A stretch of 64,000 bases of DNA from JBMOKT01 sp049323895 (lineage in GTDB: Bacteria; Bacillota; Peptococcia; Peptococcales; BICA1-8), in NCBI GenBank assembly GCA_049323895.1, contig JBMOKT010000008.1, forward strand, positions 1-64,000, in the 5' to 3' direction. A program made the translations under genes and the position numbers. This document shows, one piece after another, positions 25,838 through 34,891 of this stretch. The stretch's first letter is position 1; every line of letters begins with the position of its first letter. Under the pieces are notes generated by a model. It had not been told where the DNA came from. It worked only from the letters and a program-made list of their open reading frames with translations, and made no database searches.

Positions 25838-27226
25838 CTACATGAGGAGGATGGCTACTATTGTCGCCCCCAGCAACCCCGCCACCACAGGGATAAAGTT
25901 TCTACGGGCTAATTCCATAGGGTCTACCCCACAGATAGCCGCAACAGGTATCAACCCCCAGGGAACTACCGTTCCGCCGCCGACCCAAACAGATGCCAGC
26001 TGTCCTAAAGCACCTAATGTACCTTTATCAACTGCAATAGCACTGCTGAAAGTTTGAGCTAGTGACCCTACTAAAGGAAGTCCGGAAAAACCGGAACCAT
26101 CCAATCCTGTAATCGCCCCAATAATAAGTTGGATGAAGGCCACAGGGACTCTGCTTAAAGGTACTGAGGCGGCTAAAGCATTTCCTAAGTCTGTAAGAAG
26201 TCCGGTAGCCTGCTCTCCCAGGATAACCTTAGCAGTTCCTTCGGAACCAAGGAAGAAAAATCCGCCTATGACAATTACGGGGGCAAAGATTTTGATTCCA
26301 AACATAAAACCGTCTCTTATATAGTCTGTAATCTTCTCTAATGAATCCAATCCAAATTGCAACAGGGCGGCCAAACACATTATAAATGCTGCTGTCCCAC
26401 CAATCAGGGCAGTAGCATCACCGCCCCGGATTTGATACAGATAAAGCATAACTACATCTATACCAAAAGCTACAGGTACAAGAATGGCTATGAAGTAGGA
26501 TACCCATGTGAACTTTTGACTAGCCTTAGCTTCTTGCTCTTTAGCCATTTTCTTTTGCTCAGCCTTAAGTGATTCCTGGTTTCTGCCAATATCCCTTTTC
26601 AACATCACAAATGCAGTTACAGAAGCAATAATAGAACAGGTAAGCCAAAGAGGTATACTAGGTCCAATTACCCCCGAGGCATCAGCAAAACCAGCTGACT
26701 TAGCAGTAATGGCAGGCGCTCCCTGTATAAAGTAGTCAGATGATAATCCTATACCATGACCAAAAATATTCATGGCGATAGCTGCACCCATTACCGGCAG
26801 TCCTGCCCGAACAGCAACGGGCAGCACTATGGCGCCTATTAACGCTACAGCAGGAGATGGCCAGACAAACCACGAGACTAACAACATCGCAAAACCCAAA
26901 ACCCAAAAGGCAATATTGGGATTTACCATTGCCCTGGCTGCCGGCTGCATGACCAGATAGTCGGCTCCTACATCGGCAAGTGCCTTGGACATGGCAACCA
27001 CTAGAGAGATTATGGCAATAATACCCCAAAATTCATTGCCTGCTGCAATTAAGGCATTATAAACAACCTGAAAGGAACCGATAAAATTTCCCTTTGCAGC
27101 AAATCCGATTATAAATAATCCTAAGAAACAAGGTAGTACCGTGTCTCTTCTAAGTATCATGGTTATTAGAACTACTAAAACCATAAATACGTAAACCCAG
27201 TGCAGCATAGTTAATTGTACTTCCAC
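25838..27226 (-). CDS. polytopic permease in the B12 mutase operon
   Basis: This 462-residue protein has about eleven to twelve membrane helices, several of them rich in Gly, Ala and Ile, and a cytoplasmic KAEQKKMAKEQEAK loop near residue 225. The segment MNIFGHGIGLSSDYFIQGAP is suggestive of ion-coupled carboxylate or amino-acid transporters, but no exact family was recognised. It lies between the FAD protein and the mutase genes, as a substrate importer (or a product exporter) of the operon would. The start is GTG seven bases after GGAGG. Confidence 0.72.
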   Translation of the reverse strand: MEVQLTMLHWVYVFMVLVVLITMILRRDTVLPCFLGLFIIGFAAKGNFIGSFQVVYNALIAAGNEFWGIIAIISLVVAMSKALADVGADYLVMQPAARAMVNPNIAFWVLGFAMLLVSWFVWPSPAVALIGAIVLPVAVRAGLPVMGAAIAMNIFGHGIGLSSDYFIQGAPAITAKSAGFADASGVIGPSIPLWLTCSIIASVTAFVMLKRDIGRNQESLKAEQKKMAKEQEAKASQKFTWVSYFIAILVPVAFGIDVVMLYLYQIRGGDATALIGGTAAFIMCLAALLQFGLDSLEKITDYIRDGFMFGIKIFAPVIVIGGFFFLGSEGTAKVILGEQATGLLTDLGNALAASVPLSRVPVAFIQLIIGAITGLDGSGFSGLPLVGSLAQTFSSAIAVDKGTLGALGQLASVWVGGGTVVPWGLIPVAAICGVDPMELARRNFIPVVAGLLGATIVAILLM

Positions 27227-27250
27227 AGCTTTCCCTCCTTTTACTGAGGA

Positions 27251-28531
27251 TTATACTACCGATTGATTATAAAAATTAGTCATCCCAGCTTTTTCTACTT
27301 TTTGTTTTATTTGATTAATTTCAGTGGTGTATAGATTTAATTCTTTCATTCTTTGGAAATAGACAGAACCGGAGAATGTATACTTCTTGGTAATACCTTC
27401 TTCCGTACCCATCTGTTCATTGACATGGGCAATGGCATCACCGATAGCTAAACTAGTAGGTATTTCTTTCAGCTCTTTACCTGCCGCATATCGTACAGCA
27501 TTGTTACCCGCTAAACTTCCGGTGACAATAGCTTCAGTATGCCCTACTAAAAGCCCTGCCTTTTCCCCGCCGCAGAAAAGGTTATCAACACCTTTTGTCT
27601 TTAGGTAATTGTCACGGGGGGAAAGTGCTAAATAGCGCATTGAGTTTCCAATACCACCTGCATATGGGTCTTCGAAACGGGCATTTTCAAAGCCCGGAAT
27701 CATACGCAGTGTTTCTAAAGGATAATATGGTGACATCAGCTTAGCATGTCCGGTATCCAGCAAAATAATATTTTCCTGGAATTCTTTCAGGGCATATTGC
27801 TGACATGCCTTAGACTCCAATGCACCTTCCTTTTGCAATTTAGCAGGGATAGGAATTACTGCAACACCTTTAGCATTTAACTCTTCCACAATGCTTTCGG
27901 CAAGGGATTCCTTATGCAACTTACAGGAGCCGCTCATTGCCCCAACCGAACCATCAGCCTTCTTACCTTTAAATTCTTCTACCCCGCACTTGGTTGCCAA
28001 CTCAATACGTGGTCCAAAGGTTGGACAGCGGTAAATACACATGGCACAACCATTGCCATATTTCAAACAGTTGCCCTGGGGACCTGCCGTACCACTGGCT
28101 TCTACAAAAACATCGCCTGTATATTCATTGCCATCTTGGTCAATAACCGCTGCTATTTTTTTTCCTTCCATTTTTACATCCTTAACCCTTGCCTCCAGCT
28201 TATATTCAACACCGGCTTCATCAAGCTTACGGCGAACTGCAGGCTCTATTTTGGCCACATCATATAATGTAGCATGCTTGTGCCCTGGGAATTCTATATT
28301 TTTGTGACGGGCAGTCTCATCAACGGCATCAAATAATTCATTAGCCCCCATCGCAATAGATTCTTCTGTAGCTGTAAAACGTCCGTTATTGCGCATAATT
28401 CCGCCAACCAACCCTGTACCCAAAAACATATCCGTTCTTTCTAAAACTATAACATCTGCACCGGCTTTTTTTGCCGTAAGACCGGCGGCACAGCCGGCCC
28501 AGCCCCCACCGACAACTACAACTCTAACCAT
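27251..28531 (-). CDS. FAD-dependent oxidoreductase with cysteine-rich insert
   Basis: This protein of about 426 residues begins with a dinucleotide-binding fold (VVVVGGGWAGCAAGL). A second FAD-binding segment, DVFVEASGTAGPQGN, lies near residue 145. A cluster of four cysteines (CLKYGNGCAMCIYRC) follows near residues 157-171 and may hold an Fe-S cluster. A late motif DNLFCGGEKAGLLVGHTEAI is typical of the GidA/fumarate-reductase-type FAD family. It probably oxidises a hydroxy acid or amine in the operon's pathway. The start used is the ATG seven bases after AAAGGAG; an in-frame TTG/ATG region upstream lacks a ribosome site. Confidence 0.72.
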   Translation of the reverse strand: MVRVVVVGGGWAGCAAGLTAKKAGADVIVLERTDMFLGTGLVGGIMRNNGRFTATEESIAMGANELFDAVDETARHKNIEFPGHKHATLYDVAKIEPAVRRKLDEAGVEYKLEARVKDVKMEGKKIAAVIDQDGNEYTGDVFVEASGTAGPQGNCLKYGNGCAMCIYRCPTFGPRIELATKCGVEEFKGKKADGSVGAMSGSCKLHKESLAESIVEELNAKGVAVIPIPAKLQKEGALESKACQQYALKEFQENIILLDTGHAKLMSPYYPLETLRMIPGFENARFEDPYAGGIGNSMRYLALSPRDNYLKTKGVDNLFCGGEKAGLLVGHTEAIVTGSLAGNNAVRYAAGKELKEIPTSLAIGDAIAHVNEQMGTEEGITKKYTFSGSVYFQRMKELNLYTTEINQIKQKVEKAGMTNFYNQSVV

Positions 28532-28653
28532 GTAAAATCTCCTTTCAATAAGATAAACTAAGCCTGATAGCCAAATAATCTTTAGCAATAGTATTCAAAC
28601 TTCACTTACTATTGACTATTGAGCATTAACAAGGAATATTTCTTCATAAATTG

Positions 28654-28715
28654 TGCTAGTCACTAGCAACTAATAGCTTTTTACTAGCCACTAGCGACTA
28701 ACAACTAGCCACTAA
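28654..28715. repeat. TAGTCAC/TAGCCAC heptamer array
   Basis: Several near-copies of CTAGTCA, CTAGCCA and CTAGCGA lie between the FAD protein and the PLP enzyme genes, in the heptamer style seen elsewhere. Confidence 0.55.
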
Positions 28716-30176
28716 TTAAAGCACCCCTGCATGCTTACATACAATCTCAATAAGTTTAACCAAAGCTCTCACGGCAATTCTCATTCTGTCAGGGATTAGA
28801 TTTCCATCGTCATCAGTAGTACCTAAACCGGTAGAAATATAGATGTTGCCATCGTAAGCAATTGTTGGAATTACACCAAATTTAGTCATCCCGGTTTGTA
28901 ATATATTTGTTCCGGAATACATATCTTCGATGGAGAAGATAGGAATACCCATTTGTCCATTTTTCCAAGTGCCTTCGTAGTTTACTTCCACAGCTGTAGA
29001 ATTATATACCTTGGTTATCTTAATGCCATCTCTAAACTTAGCTGGGATATTCTTGAATTCTTCAACAACAATATCATACATTTCATCAACAGGCTTAGTT
29101 AACACTTCAGGTTTATCACGCAGAACTTTTAATGCCTGCAGTTGAGTCAGCAAGGCTTCTTTACCTGGGTCAAAGGTTACATATGCTGCTTTACCATAGG
29201 AGGATGGAGTTCCCCAACGGTCTCCATGCATACCTAGAGCGCGGCGGATAGGAACCATTACTTCTTCTTTTCCTATAATTAGTCCACTGGTGGCTGCTCC
29301 TGTGGCTTTATCCATACTGTAAGTAATTACGTCGCAATCAATTTTCACGGGGTCAATGCCTACGAAGGGAAGACCCCAGGCATTGTCAATTACATATGGT
29401 ACATTATAGGAGTGTGCCAAGTCCGCAATATATTTGCAAAGTAATGGAGTGCCTTCCTCATCTTTAACTCCATAACCGTAACCAGGTGAAGGATAACCTA
29501 AAGAGGTAAAGCCTGTTAAAAATGCTTCGTGGATTTCAGCATGCAGGGCAATTCTTTCAATAGCCGCTTCCGGGTCAACTTCCGCTAGAAGTGGAACTGG
29601 ATGGTTCTTAATTCCGTGGACTTCATACTTTGCACCTTCGAGTGGAACGATTACAGTATCAAGATTGTTTTGTCTCTTGCCATAGAAGCCTAACTCACCT
29701 GCAGTTGAACCCCTGTCGGCAAATAAATCCTTATATTTTCCCGGGAAAGGACGTCCATAACTGCCTTGGTGATGTAAATGCTTTTCATAGGGAGCAATAT
29801 ACCTTGCCCGGTAGTTGTCACCTCTTCCCTGCATGGGAGGTGTAAACAGGGTATCAAAGCAAGTCCAGAGAGTTGCTTCACAGGTACTGGTGGATGCAGC
29901 TTCCCAGCCATCACCATAAACATCTTTTACTACTTCCCTGATTTCATCCATTAATTTTGCCAGGGGAATTACTTCTTTGGCTCCGACTTCACCAGCTTCC
30001 AAAATATCTTTTCTTAAAGGAGCAGGACAACCTGAAATTGCACCGGTCAATCCAAACCTACCCCTAATCTCATGGGGAACACCAATTTCATCTGCAGCCT
30101 TGGCTGCATCGGCATATATTTCAGGAACTTTGGCATGAAGCTGTTTGTACATTTGATATTTATATTTAGGACTCAT
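28716..30176 (-). CDS. PLP-dependent enzyme, SelA/DgaE-like lyase candidate
   Basis: This 486-residue fold-type-I PLP enzyme has the Schiff-base lysine K290 in DVITYSMDKATGAATSGLI. The pyridine-N-binding Asp264 is in YVIDNAWGLP. The lysine region resembles SelA and the D-glucosaminate-6-phosphate ammonia lyase DgaE more than ordinary aminotransferases. A helical N-terminal 90 residues precede a loop, STSTCEATL, that could bind the PLP phosphate. An adjacent RidA gene fits with an enamine/imine intermediate, such as an ammonia lyase would give. Neighbours suggest it handles the product of the B12 mutase. A start ATG follows GGAGG at eleven bases. Substrate unknown. Confidence 0.7.
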   Translation of the reverse strand: MSPKYKYQMYKQLHAKVPEIYADAAKAADEIGVPHEIRGRFGLTGAISGCPAPLRKDILEAGEVGAKEVIPLAKLMDEIREVVKDVYGDGWEAASTSTCEATLWTCFDTLFTPPMQGRGDNYRARYIAPYEKHLHHQGSYGRPFPGKYKDLFADRGSTAGELGFYGKRQNNLDTVIVPLEGAKYEVHGIKNHPVPLLAEVDPEAAIERIALHAEIHEAFLTGFTSLGYPSPGYGYGVKDEEGTPLLCKYIADLAHSYNVPYVIDNAWGLPFVGIDPVKIDCDVITYSMDKATGAATSGLIIGKEEVMVPIRRALGMHGDRWGTPSSYGKAAYVTFDPGKEALLTQLQALKVLRDKPEVLTKPVDEMYDIVVEEFKNIPAKFRDGIKITKVYNSTAVEVNYEGTWKNGQMGIPIFSIEDMYSGTNILQTGMTKFGVIPTIAYDGNIYISTGLGTTDDDGNLIPDRMRIAVRALVKLIEIVCKHAGVL

Positions 30177-30198
30177 TTAAAATAAAACCTCCTTAATT

Positions 30199-30262
30199 TA
30201 GTGACTAGTGACTAGTCTTTTATTAGTAGTTAGTGGCTAGTGGCTAGTGGCTAGTTGGCTAG
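30199..30262. repeat. TAGTGGC tandem heptamer array
   Basis: About three consecutive perfect TAGTGGC units, preceded by TAGTGAC units, lie just upstream of the PLP enzyme gene. The region 30177-30497 holds no gene. Confidence 0.7.
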
Positions 30263-30374
30263 AAAACGCGTTTCGCCATGAATGACTAGCTTACTTGACG
30301 TGACATCATTAACCGTTGCTTCATTTGAAAAAATATATTCTTGCGTTAGTGATAATATATTTGGTCGGAGATTG

Positions 30375-30412
30375 CTTCAATCGCAAGCTCATTCGCAATG
30401 ACAGGGTTAAAA
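30375..30412. repeat. AGATTGCTTC...CGCAATGACA interspersed element
   Basis: The left part AGATTGCTTC and the right part CGCAATGACA resemble a short interspersed hairpin common in Firmicute intergenic DNA. It is a copy outside any gene. Confidence 0.4.
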
Positions 30413-30497
30413 ATGCCGACCTATAATGAAACCTGTTAGACGTCATGCCTTTTTACAGTTAACTCGCCCACTGACATTCTGATTAACCTTTAAGCTA

Positions 30498-30962
30498 TCA
30501 GCTCTTCACTTTTACAATCATTTCTACTTCACAGGTTGAATCTAATGGAAGCTCATTGACTCCTACTGCTGCCCGGGCATGCTGACCCTTTTCCCCAAAA
30601 ATTTCACCAATCAATTCACTTGCACCATTAATTACTTTAGGCTGCAAACTAAAACCATCACTGCTAGCGACAAAACCCGTAACCTTTACTACTTTTTCCA
30701 CCTTGTCTAAATCACCAATTACACCTTTGATAACACTTAAACAATTTAAGGCGCAAATTTTTGCTGCCTGGTACGCATCATCTTCTTTGACATCTTTCCC
30801 TACCTTGCCTTTATACTTTAGTTCACCGTTAACAAATGGAATTTGACCTGAAGTATAAACATAGCCATCAACTAGTACGGCAGGTACATAGGCTGCCACC
30901 GGCTTTGGAGCCTCAGGTATTTCCAGACCCATACTTTTTATCTTTTCCTCAATCTTGGACAT
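30498..30962 (-). CDS. ridA: RidA family enamine/imine deaminase
   Basis: This 154-residue protein belongs to the YjgF/YER057c/UK114 (RidA) family. It is a trimeric protein that hydrolyses reactive enamine/imine intermediates of PLP enzymes. Signs are VDGYVYTSGQIPF near residue 33, AAKICALNCLSVIKGVIGD and the C-terminal GEKGQHARAAVGVNELPLD. The arginine of HARAAVG is the family's key residue. It sits next to the PLP enzyme gene, which supports a role in clearing or guiding its 2-aminoacrylate-like intermediate. The variant with a 25-residue N-terminal extension is typical of the Rid1 subgroup. The ATG follows GGAGG. Confidence 0.88.
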   Translation of the reverse strand: MSKIEEKIKSMGLEIPEAPKPVAAYVPAVLVDGYVYTSGQIPFVNGELKYKGKVGKDVKEDDAYQAAKICALNCLSVIKGVIGDLDKVEKVVKVTGFVASSDGFSLQPKVINGASELIGEIFGEKGQHARAAVGVNELPLDSTCEVEMIVKVKS

Positions 30963-31036
30963 AAATAAATCCTCCCTTCTAATTTTTTCTTCTTAGCAAT
31001 CCTCTATTATTTTTCTTATGTGGCTGAACAATTATT

Positions 31037-31474
31037 CTAATGCTTATTTACAATAACTTCCATTCCAATTTCTGCATTAAGCTCTACCCCGGTAAGCCTT
31101 TGGTTGGATTTAATTACAATGTTTAAATGATTTGGCATATGGGTTTCATCAAAGCCGGCAATACTTCCAATTAATTGATTACCCAGGTACAGTTTATCTC
31201 CTGAAAGCATGACACTTCCCTGTTCCACCTCAAAAAAACCTAAATATGATATGGTATCTACCTTTTTGCCTGGTCCTGCTTCCGGTTCATCGGTAATTAT
31301 CAATTCATGAATTTCATTTTTATTAAGTGCCCTGGAAATAGGTGTTATTAACTTTAAATTTCGCCCCTCCAGCTTGCCATCTAAGACAACAACCAAAGTA
31401 CCCTTGATTTCCCTTTTTTTTGCATAAGGATTTGTTTTAAACAGCCCAGCCAGATATGGATCAATTCCTGGCAA
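31037..31474 (-). CDS. unknown protein at the head of the B12 mutase operon
   Basis: This protein of about 145 residues is rich in beta strands (GTLVVVLDGKLEG, NEIHELIITDEP, GSVMLSGDKLYLGNQLIG). No cysteine cluster or known motif was seen. The start chosen is a TTG seven bases after GGAGG; an ATG eight codons upstream includes the ribosome site inside its frame, which is less likely. It is the first gene of the minus-strand operon after a gap and is followed by RidA. It could be a small binding protein or regulator; the sequence alone does not settle this. Confidence 0.6.
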   Translation of the reverse strand: MPGIDPYLAGLFKTNPYAKKREIKGTLVVVLDGKLEGRNLKLITPISRALNKNEIHELIITDEPEAGPGKKVDTISYLGFFEVEQGSVMLSGDKLYLGNQLIGSIAGFDETHMPNHLNIVIKSNQRLTGVELNAEIGMEVIVNKH

Positions 31475-31577
31475 GAAACCACCTCCTTTTTTACACAAGT
31501 TAATTAATTAAATGTTATTATCCGCCATTTTTTTTGTTTTATGTAAAGAGAGTCTCAGTTTTTACTAAGAAAAAGAA

Positions 31578-31600
31578 GGGGCAGACCTCAGGTCCGCCCC
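31578..31600 (-). terminator. terminator of the Clp-fold protease gene
   Basis: GGGGCAGACC and GGTCCGCCCC form a 10-bp stem with one mismatch. On the minus strand it is followed by TTCTTTTTCTT, after the 31674 gene. Confidence 0.7.
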
Positions 31601-31673
31601 CTATAAATACATATTAAATTTTTAAATTGAATCATTATTGTATAAATACAGCAATACTTTAGATTTTAATTTA

Positions 31674-32495
31674 CTAGGAATTATCTCGATTATAGGGTAT
31701 AGGTATATACTGGACTGAAGGGCGGCGGTTATTAGTCTGGGGATAGAGGTCCATTAACTTGTATACTTCATAGGGCATATCAGTACTTACAAATAGTCCC
31801 AGCTCTTTTAATTCCTCATAACGGATTGGATAATCATGAGTCCAACGTCCTTCACTGAATACCTTAGCAAGCTCACAAGCCTTATCCTGTGAAAAATGTT
31901 CCGCTAAAATAAAACACAAGGTTTCCTCTACCTGTTTGATGGCCTTCCTTGCTACATCAGCGTAGATTAAGGTCTCGTCATCTATTTCATTGATATGTTT
32001 ATCCTTAACTACACTCAGCAGAGAGACTGCCGGATATTGACCAAGCTGGGGATCCACCGGACCTAAGACTGCATTTTCATCCATAACAATCCTATCTGCC
32101 GCCAGTGCAATCATTGTCCCGCCAGACATAGCATAGTGGGGAACAAAGACCGTAACATCTGCTTTATGTTTCTTAAGGGCATAAGCTATTTGTTCCGAAG
32201 CCAAAACTAATCCTCCAGGAGTATGCAAAATAATATCTATGGGCATATCAGTGGGTGTAAACCTTATTGCCCGCAGGATTTCTTCCGAATCCTCTATGTT
32301 GATAAATTTCCGAAAAGCAAAGCCTAAAAAACTCATGGATTCCTGCCTGTGTATCAGGGAAATTACCCTTGAGCCTCTCTTTTTCTCCAAATCCCGCATA
32401 ATTCTGATACGGCTCATTTCTAAGGAGCGCTGCTTCAAAACAGGGATGAGCATAGATGCAATAAATAATAGCCAAAAAATACTGCCAAAATCCAT
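31674..32495 (-). CDS. Clp-fold membrane serine protease of the SDH type
   Basis: This 273-residue protein has one N-terminal membrane helix (IFWLLFIASMLIPVL) and a soluble crotonase/ClpP-fold domain. Visible motifs are IDIILHTPGGLVLASEQIA near residue 84, FVPHYAMSGGTMIALAADRI with the nucleophile Ser near residue 124, and MDENAVLGPVDPQLGQYP. These match the serine dehydrogenase proteinase (SDH_sah, PF01972) family related to SppA. Such proteins degrade membrane or signal-peptide fragments. The gene is alone, with a terminator after it and AGG-rich ribosome site before ATG. Confidence 0.88.
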   Translation of the reverse strand: MDFGSIFWLLFIASMLIPVLKQRSLEMSRIRIMRDLEKKRGSRVISLIHRQESMSFLGFAFRKFINIEDSEEILRAIRFTPTDMPIDIILHTPGGLVLASEQIAYALKKHKADVTVFVPHYAMSGGTMIALAADRIVMDENAVLGPVDPQLGQYPAVSLLSVVKDKHINEIDDETLIYADVARKAIKQVEETLCFILAEHFSQDKACELAKVFSEGRWTHDYPIRYEELKELGLFVSTDMPYEVYKLMDLYPQTNNRRPSVQYIPIPYNRDNS

Positions 32496-32534
32496 ATCAT
32501 TTCCACCTCCAACACTACATTTGTTATACCCAAA

Positions 32535-33038
32535 TTAGAGAATATTTAAAAATCGGAGTTTTTTACGGCATTCCCGCCAGTTAGGACACGCCTTCTCAAC
32601 TAAACGCCAAAATTTTGGTCCATGGTTTGCCTCTTGAAGGTGGCAGAGCTCATGGACAACTACATAACTTATTAAATCCAAAGGTGCATTCTTTAGTTTA
32701 TGGGAAATATATATTTTTTTTGATCTTAGGCTGCAGCTACCCCAACGGCTTTGCTGTTTTTTAAAGGTTATGCTTTTGAAGAAGTAGTTGTAATACTCCT
32801 CATTTATTTTTTTGGCTAATTCGAACAGTTGTTTGTCATCGCTAATTTCACCAGCGATTAAGCTGATAGGTTGCTGTTTTATGTTTTGTGCTTTGTGCAA
32901 AAGTCTTTCCTGCAAAATCTTGATGTGTTCCTGCTGATGAGCTAAAGGAACATTGGCTGATATATATAAAACTATACGCCCATTACGAATTATACCTGAA
33001 GAGTTCTTCTTATTTTTATAAATTATCTCAATTTCCAT
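32535..33038 (-). CDS. YgjP-like metallopeptidase (DUF45 family)
   Basis: This protein of about 167 residues carries the zincin motif VVHELCHLQEANHGPKFW, where HExxH and a third His bind zinc. A basic segment, KQQSRWGSCSLRSKKIYIS, upstream is typical of YgjP/DUF45 proteins. Members are M48-related peptidases of uncertain substrate. The start used is the ATG behind GGTGG; a GTG ten codons upstream lies in the dispersed repeat and is less likely. It starts right after a copy of the dispersed element at 33058. Confidence 0.82.
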   Translation of the reverse strand: MEIEIIYKNKKNSSGIIRNGRIVLYISANVPLAHQQEHIKILQERLLHKAQNIKQQPISLIAGEISDDKQLFELAKKINEEYYNYFFKSITFKKQQSRWGSCSLRSKKIYISHKLKNAPLDLISYVVVHELCHLQEANHGPKFWRLVEKACPNWRECRKKLRFLNIL

Positions 33039-33057
33039 TTGTGAATTCCACCTTTTT

Positions 33058-33160
33058 CTTAGAAACACGGCTTGCGCCGAGCCTTTGGCGACTGCGGAAG
33101 CCGATGTTGCACTTATACTTATTACCTTGTAAAAGTTATACTATCCTGATAAGTATGAAA
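33058..33160. repeat. dispersed element, copy 1
   Basis: This stretch of roughly 100 bases is about 85% identical to 53356-53457, including an unbroken match around GACTGCGGAAGCCGATGTTG. Both copies lie between a terminator and a minus-strand gene. The nature of the element is unknown. Confidence 0.75.
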
Positions 33161-33194
33161 AAGCAACCTCGTAAAGTTTAAAAAGGTTGCTTTT
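33159..33194 (-). terminator. terminator of the GGDEF/HD-GYP gene
   Basis: AAAAGCAACCT and AGGTTGCTTTT form an 11-bp stem overlapping the stop codon. On the minus strand it is followed by TTTTT. Confidence 0.8.
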
Positions 33195-34839
33195 ATTTTG
33201 CCGTTTGGAGCAATTCTTTTGTATGGGTAATCATACCGCAAAACCCTTTTAACAAAACAGGATCATAATGGATACCGGAAAACTTTAATAGTTCCTCAAT
33301 GGCTTGTTCTTTGGACATGGCTTCCTTATAAGGACGGTTGGTAGTGATAGCATCATAGCTGTCAATAATCCTTAAAATCCTTGCACCTAAGGGTATCTTC
33401 TCCCCTTTAAGCCCAAAAGGATAGCCTGTTCCGTCAAAGTTTTCATGATGGTACAAAACAATATCCAGGGTCCCCTTTAAAGACTTGAGGGGTCTGATAA
33501 TATCGGCGCCCCATTGGGGATGCTGCTTGAATTGCTGCCATTCAGTATTGTTAAGTTTTTTAGGCTTGTTTAAAACTTCCCGGGATATTTCTATTTTTCC
33601 AATATCGTGGAGTAAGGAGCCGTATAGTAAATCCTTGCCCAACTGGTCGTCCAAACCATACACCTCTGCAAACCTTTTTGATAATTCCATAACCCTTTCC
33701 GAATGGCCATAGGTATACCTGTCCTTGGCATTAATTACCATACTGAGGGTCCTGATAGAATTAAACAGTTCCTTTTCTTCCTCTTTTAAAGAAAGGCTTA
33801 AATCATCGAAAACTGAATAATAGGTTTCAACTTTATTTTTACTGACAAACTTAGCCTTATATAAGGCTTCATCAGCCTTTTGGATTAGTTTTTCTTTATT
33901 ATCTGCCATGCTGGGAAATTCTGCAATACCTATAGAAATGGTTAATTTTCCTTTAGGCAGAACCTCCATTCCAGGAAAAACTGCCTGTTCAACCTGGCTG
34001 CGGATTTCTTCACCTAAGACCTTTGCCGGCTTTATCCCCACATTGGGCAGAATAATTGCAAACTCCTCACCACCGTAACGAGCACAATACCCTAAAGTCC
34101 CCGCCATTTTTTTCAATATTTCTGCCACTTTTATTAAAACCTGGTCGCCTTTTTGATGCCCTAATGAGTCATTATAGACCTTAAAATAATCCAAATCTAA
34201 AAGCATAAGGTTTAGCTTTGAGTTGTTTTTCTTAGCTTGAATCAGTTCTTCATCAAGTATAGCTTGGAAGCTTCTGTGATTTAGTATATCGGTTAAGCTG
34301 TCGTGGGTGGCTAAACGTTCCAGTTCTGTTCTAATTTTCGCTTCAGTTTCGGTCATATTTCCTAAAAGCCAGGCAAGAAGAAACAATATCCCACTTAGCA
34401 TTATGTCTGCATCAAATGAAGCCGAGTCACTAATAATGGTAACATAAAATGATGATATGGAAGTTAAAATCGCCGCAGCGAATGATAGCATTGTACCATA
34501 TCTTAAAGCAGTGACCAATACAGGCATCAATAATACAATCTTAAATAAATTATCTTTTTCCGTCATAAATAAATAATTGGTGAGAAAAATAAAAAAAACA
34601 ATGATTGCAAAATCTAAAATAACATTGCTTAACTCTGATTTGGTTTTTAATAAATTTAAAAACGGCAAAAAGGCTAAAACAAAAATAAATAATAAGACAT
34701 TGCCACTTTTGTCAATAATATTTTCATAGGAAAAATTAGCTGTTCTTAGCATTAAAATACCAAGTATTAAGAAAAATAATACTTGTGATACTAATATATA
34801 ATTGTTCACGTAATTATTTCTTTTATTTTTTAGCTTCAA
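33193..34839 (-). CDS. membrane GGDEF and HD-GYP dual c-di-GMP protein
   Basis: This 548-residue protein has about six membrane helices in residues 1-165. A GGDEF diguanylate-cyclase domain follows, with the active-site variant YGGEEFAIILP near residue 262. A C-terminal HD-GYP phosphodiesterase domain has HSERVM, LLHDIGK and HHENFDGTGYP intact. One enzyme could thus both make and break c-di-GMP, or one domain may be regulatory. The inhibitory RxxD I-site is not seen. The start is TTG nine bases after GAGG. It lies directly downstream of agrD on the same strand, separated by a hairpin, so it may be read through and respond to the peptide signal. Confidence 0.88.
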   Translation of the reverse strand: MKLKNKRNNYVNNYILVSQVLFFLILGILMLRTANFSYENIIDKSGNVLLFIFVLAFLPFLNLLKTKSELSNVILDFAIIVFFIFLTNYLFMTEKDNLFKIVLLMPVLVTALRYGTMLSFAAAILTSISSFYVTIISDSASFDADIMLSGILFLLAWLLGNMTETEAKIRTELERLATHDSLTDILNHRSFQAILDEELIQAKKNNSKLNLMLLDLDYFKVYNDSLGHQKGDQVLIKVAEILKKMAGTLGYCARYGGEEFAIILPNVGIKPAKVLGEEIRSQVEQAVFPGMEVLPKGKLTISIGIAEFPSMADNKEKLIQKADEALYKAKFVSKNKVETYYSVFDDLSLSLKEEEKELFNSIRTLSMVINAKDRYTYGHSERVMELSKRFAEVYGLDDQLGKDLLYGSLLHDIGKIEISREVLNKPKKLNNTEWQQFKQHPQWGADIIRPLKSLKGTLDIVLYHHENFDGTGYPFGLKGEKIPLGARILRIIDSYDAITTNRPYKEAMSKEQAIEELLKFSGIHYDPVLLKGFCGMITHTKELLQTAK

Positions 34840-34862
34840 CTTAAATTACCTCACAATTAAAG

Positions 34863-34888
34863 ATTGAGGTGGGCTTGTCCACCTCAAT
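34863..34888 (-). terminator. hairpin after agrD
   Basis: ATTGAGGTGG and CCACCTCAAT form a 10-bp stem with a six-base loop, immediately after the agrD stop. The T-run on the minus strand is weak (TCTTTAATT), so partial read-through into the c-di-GMP gene is possible. Confidence 0.6.
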
Positions 34889-34891
34889 TCT

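Noticed and set aside
25667..25912. Plus-strand frame in the gap downstream of the permease
   Set aside because: It crosses an inverted repeat and the end of the permease gene and has no coding character.
28716..30176. True SelA (selenocysteine synthase)
   Set aside because: Only the lysine region is similar. The neighbours do not include selB, selC or selD, and the operon context is catabolic.
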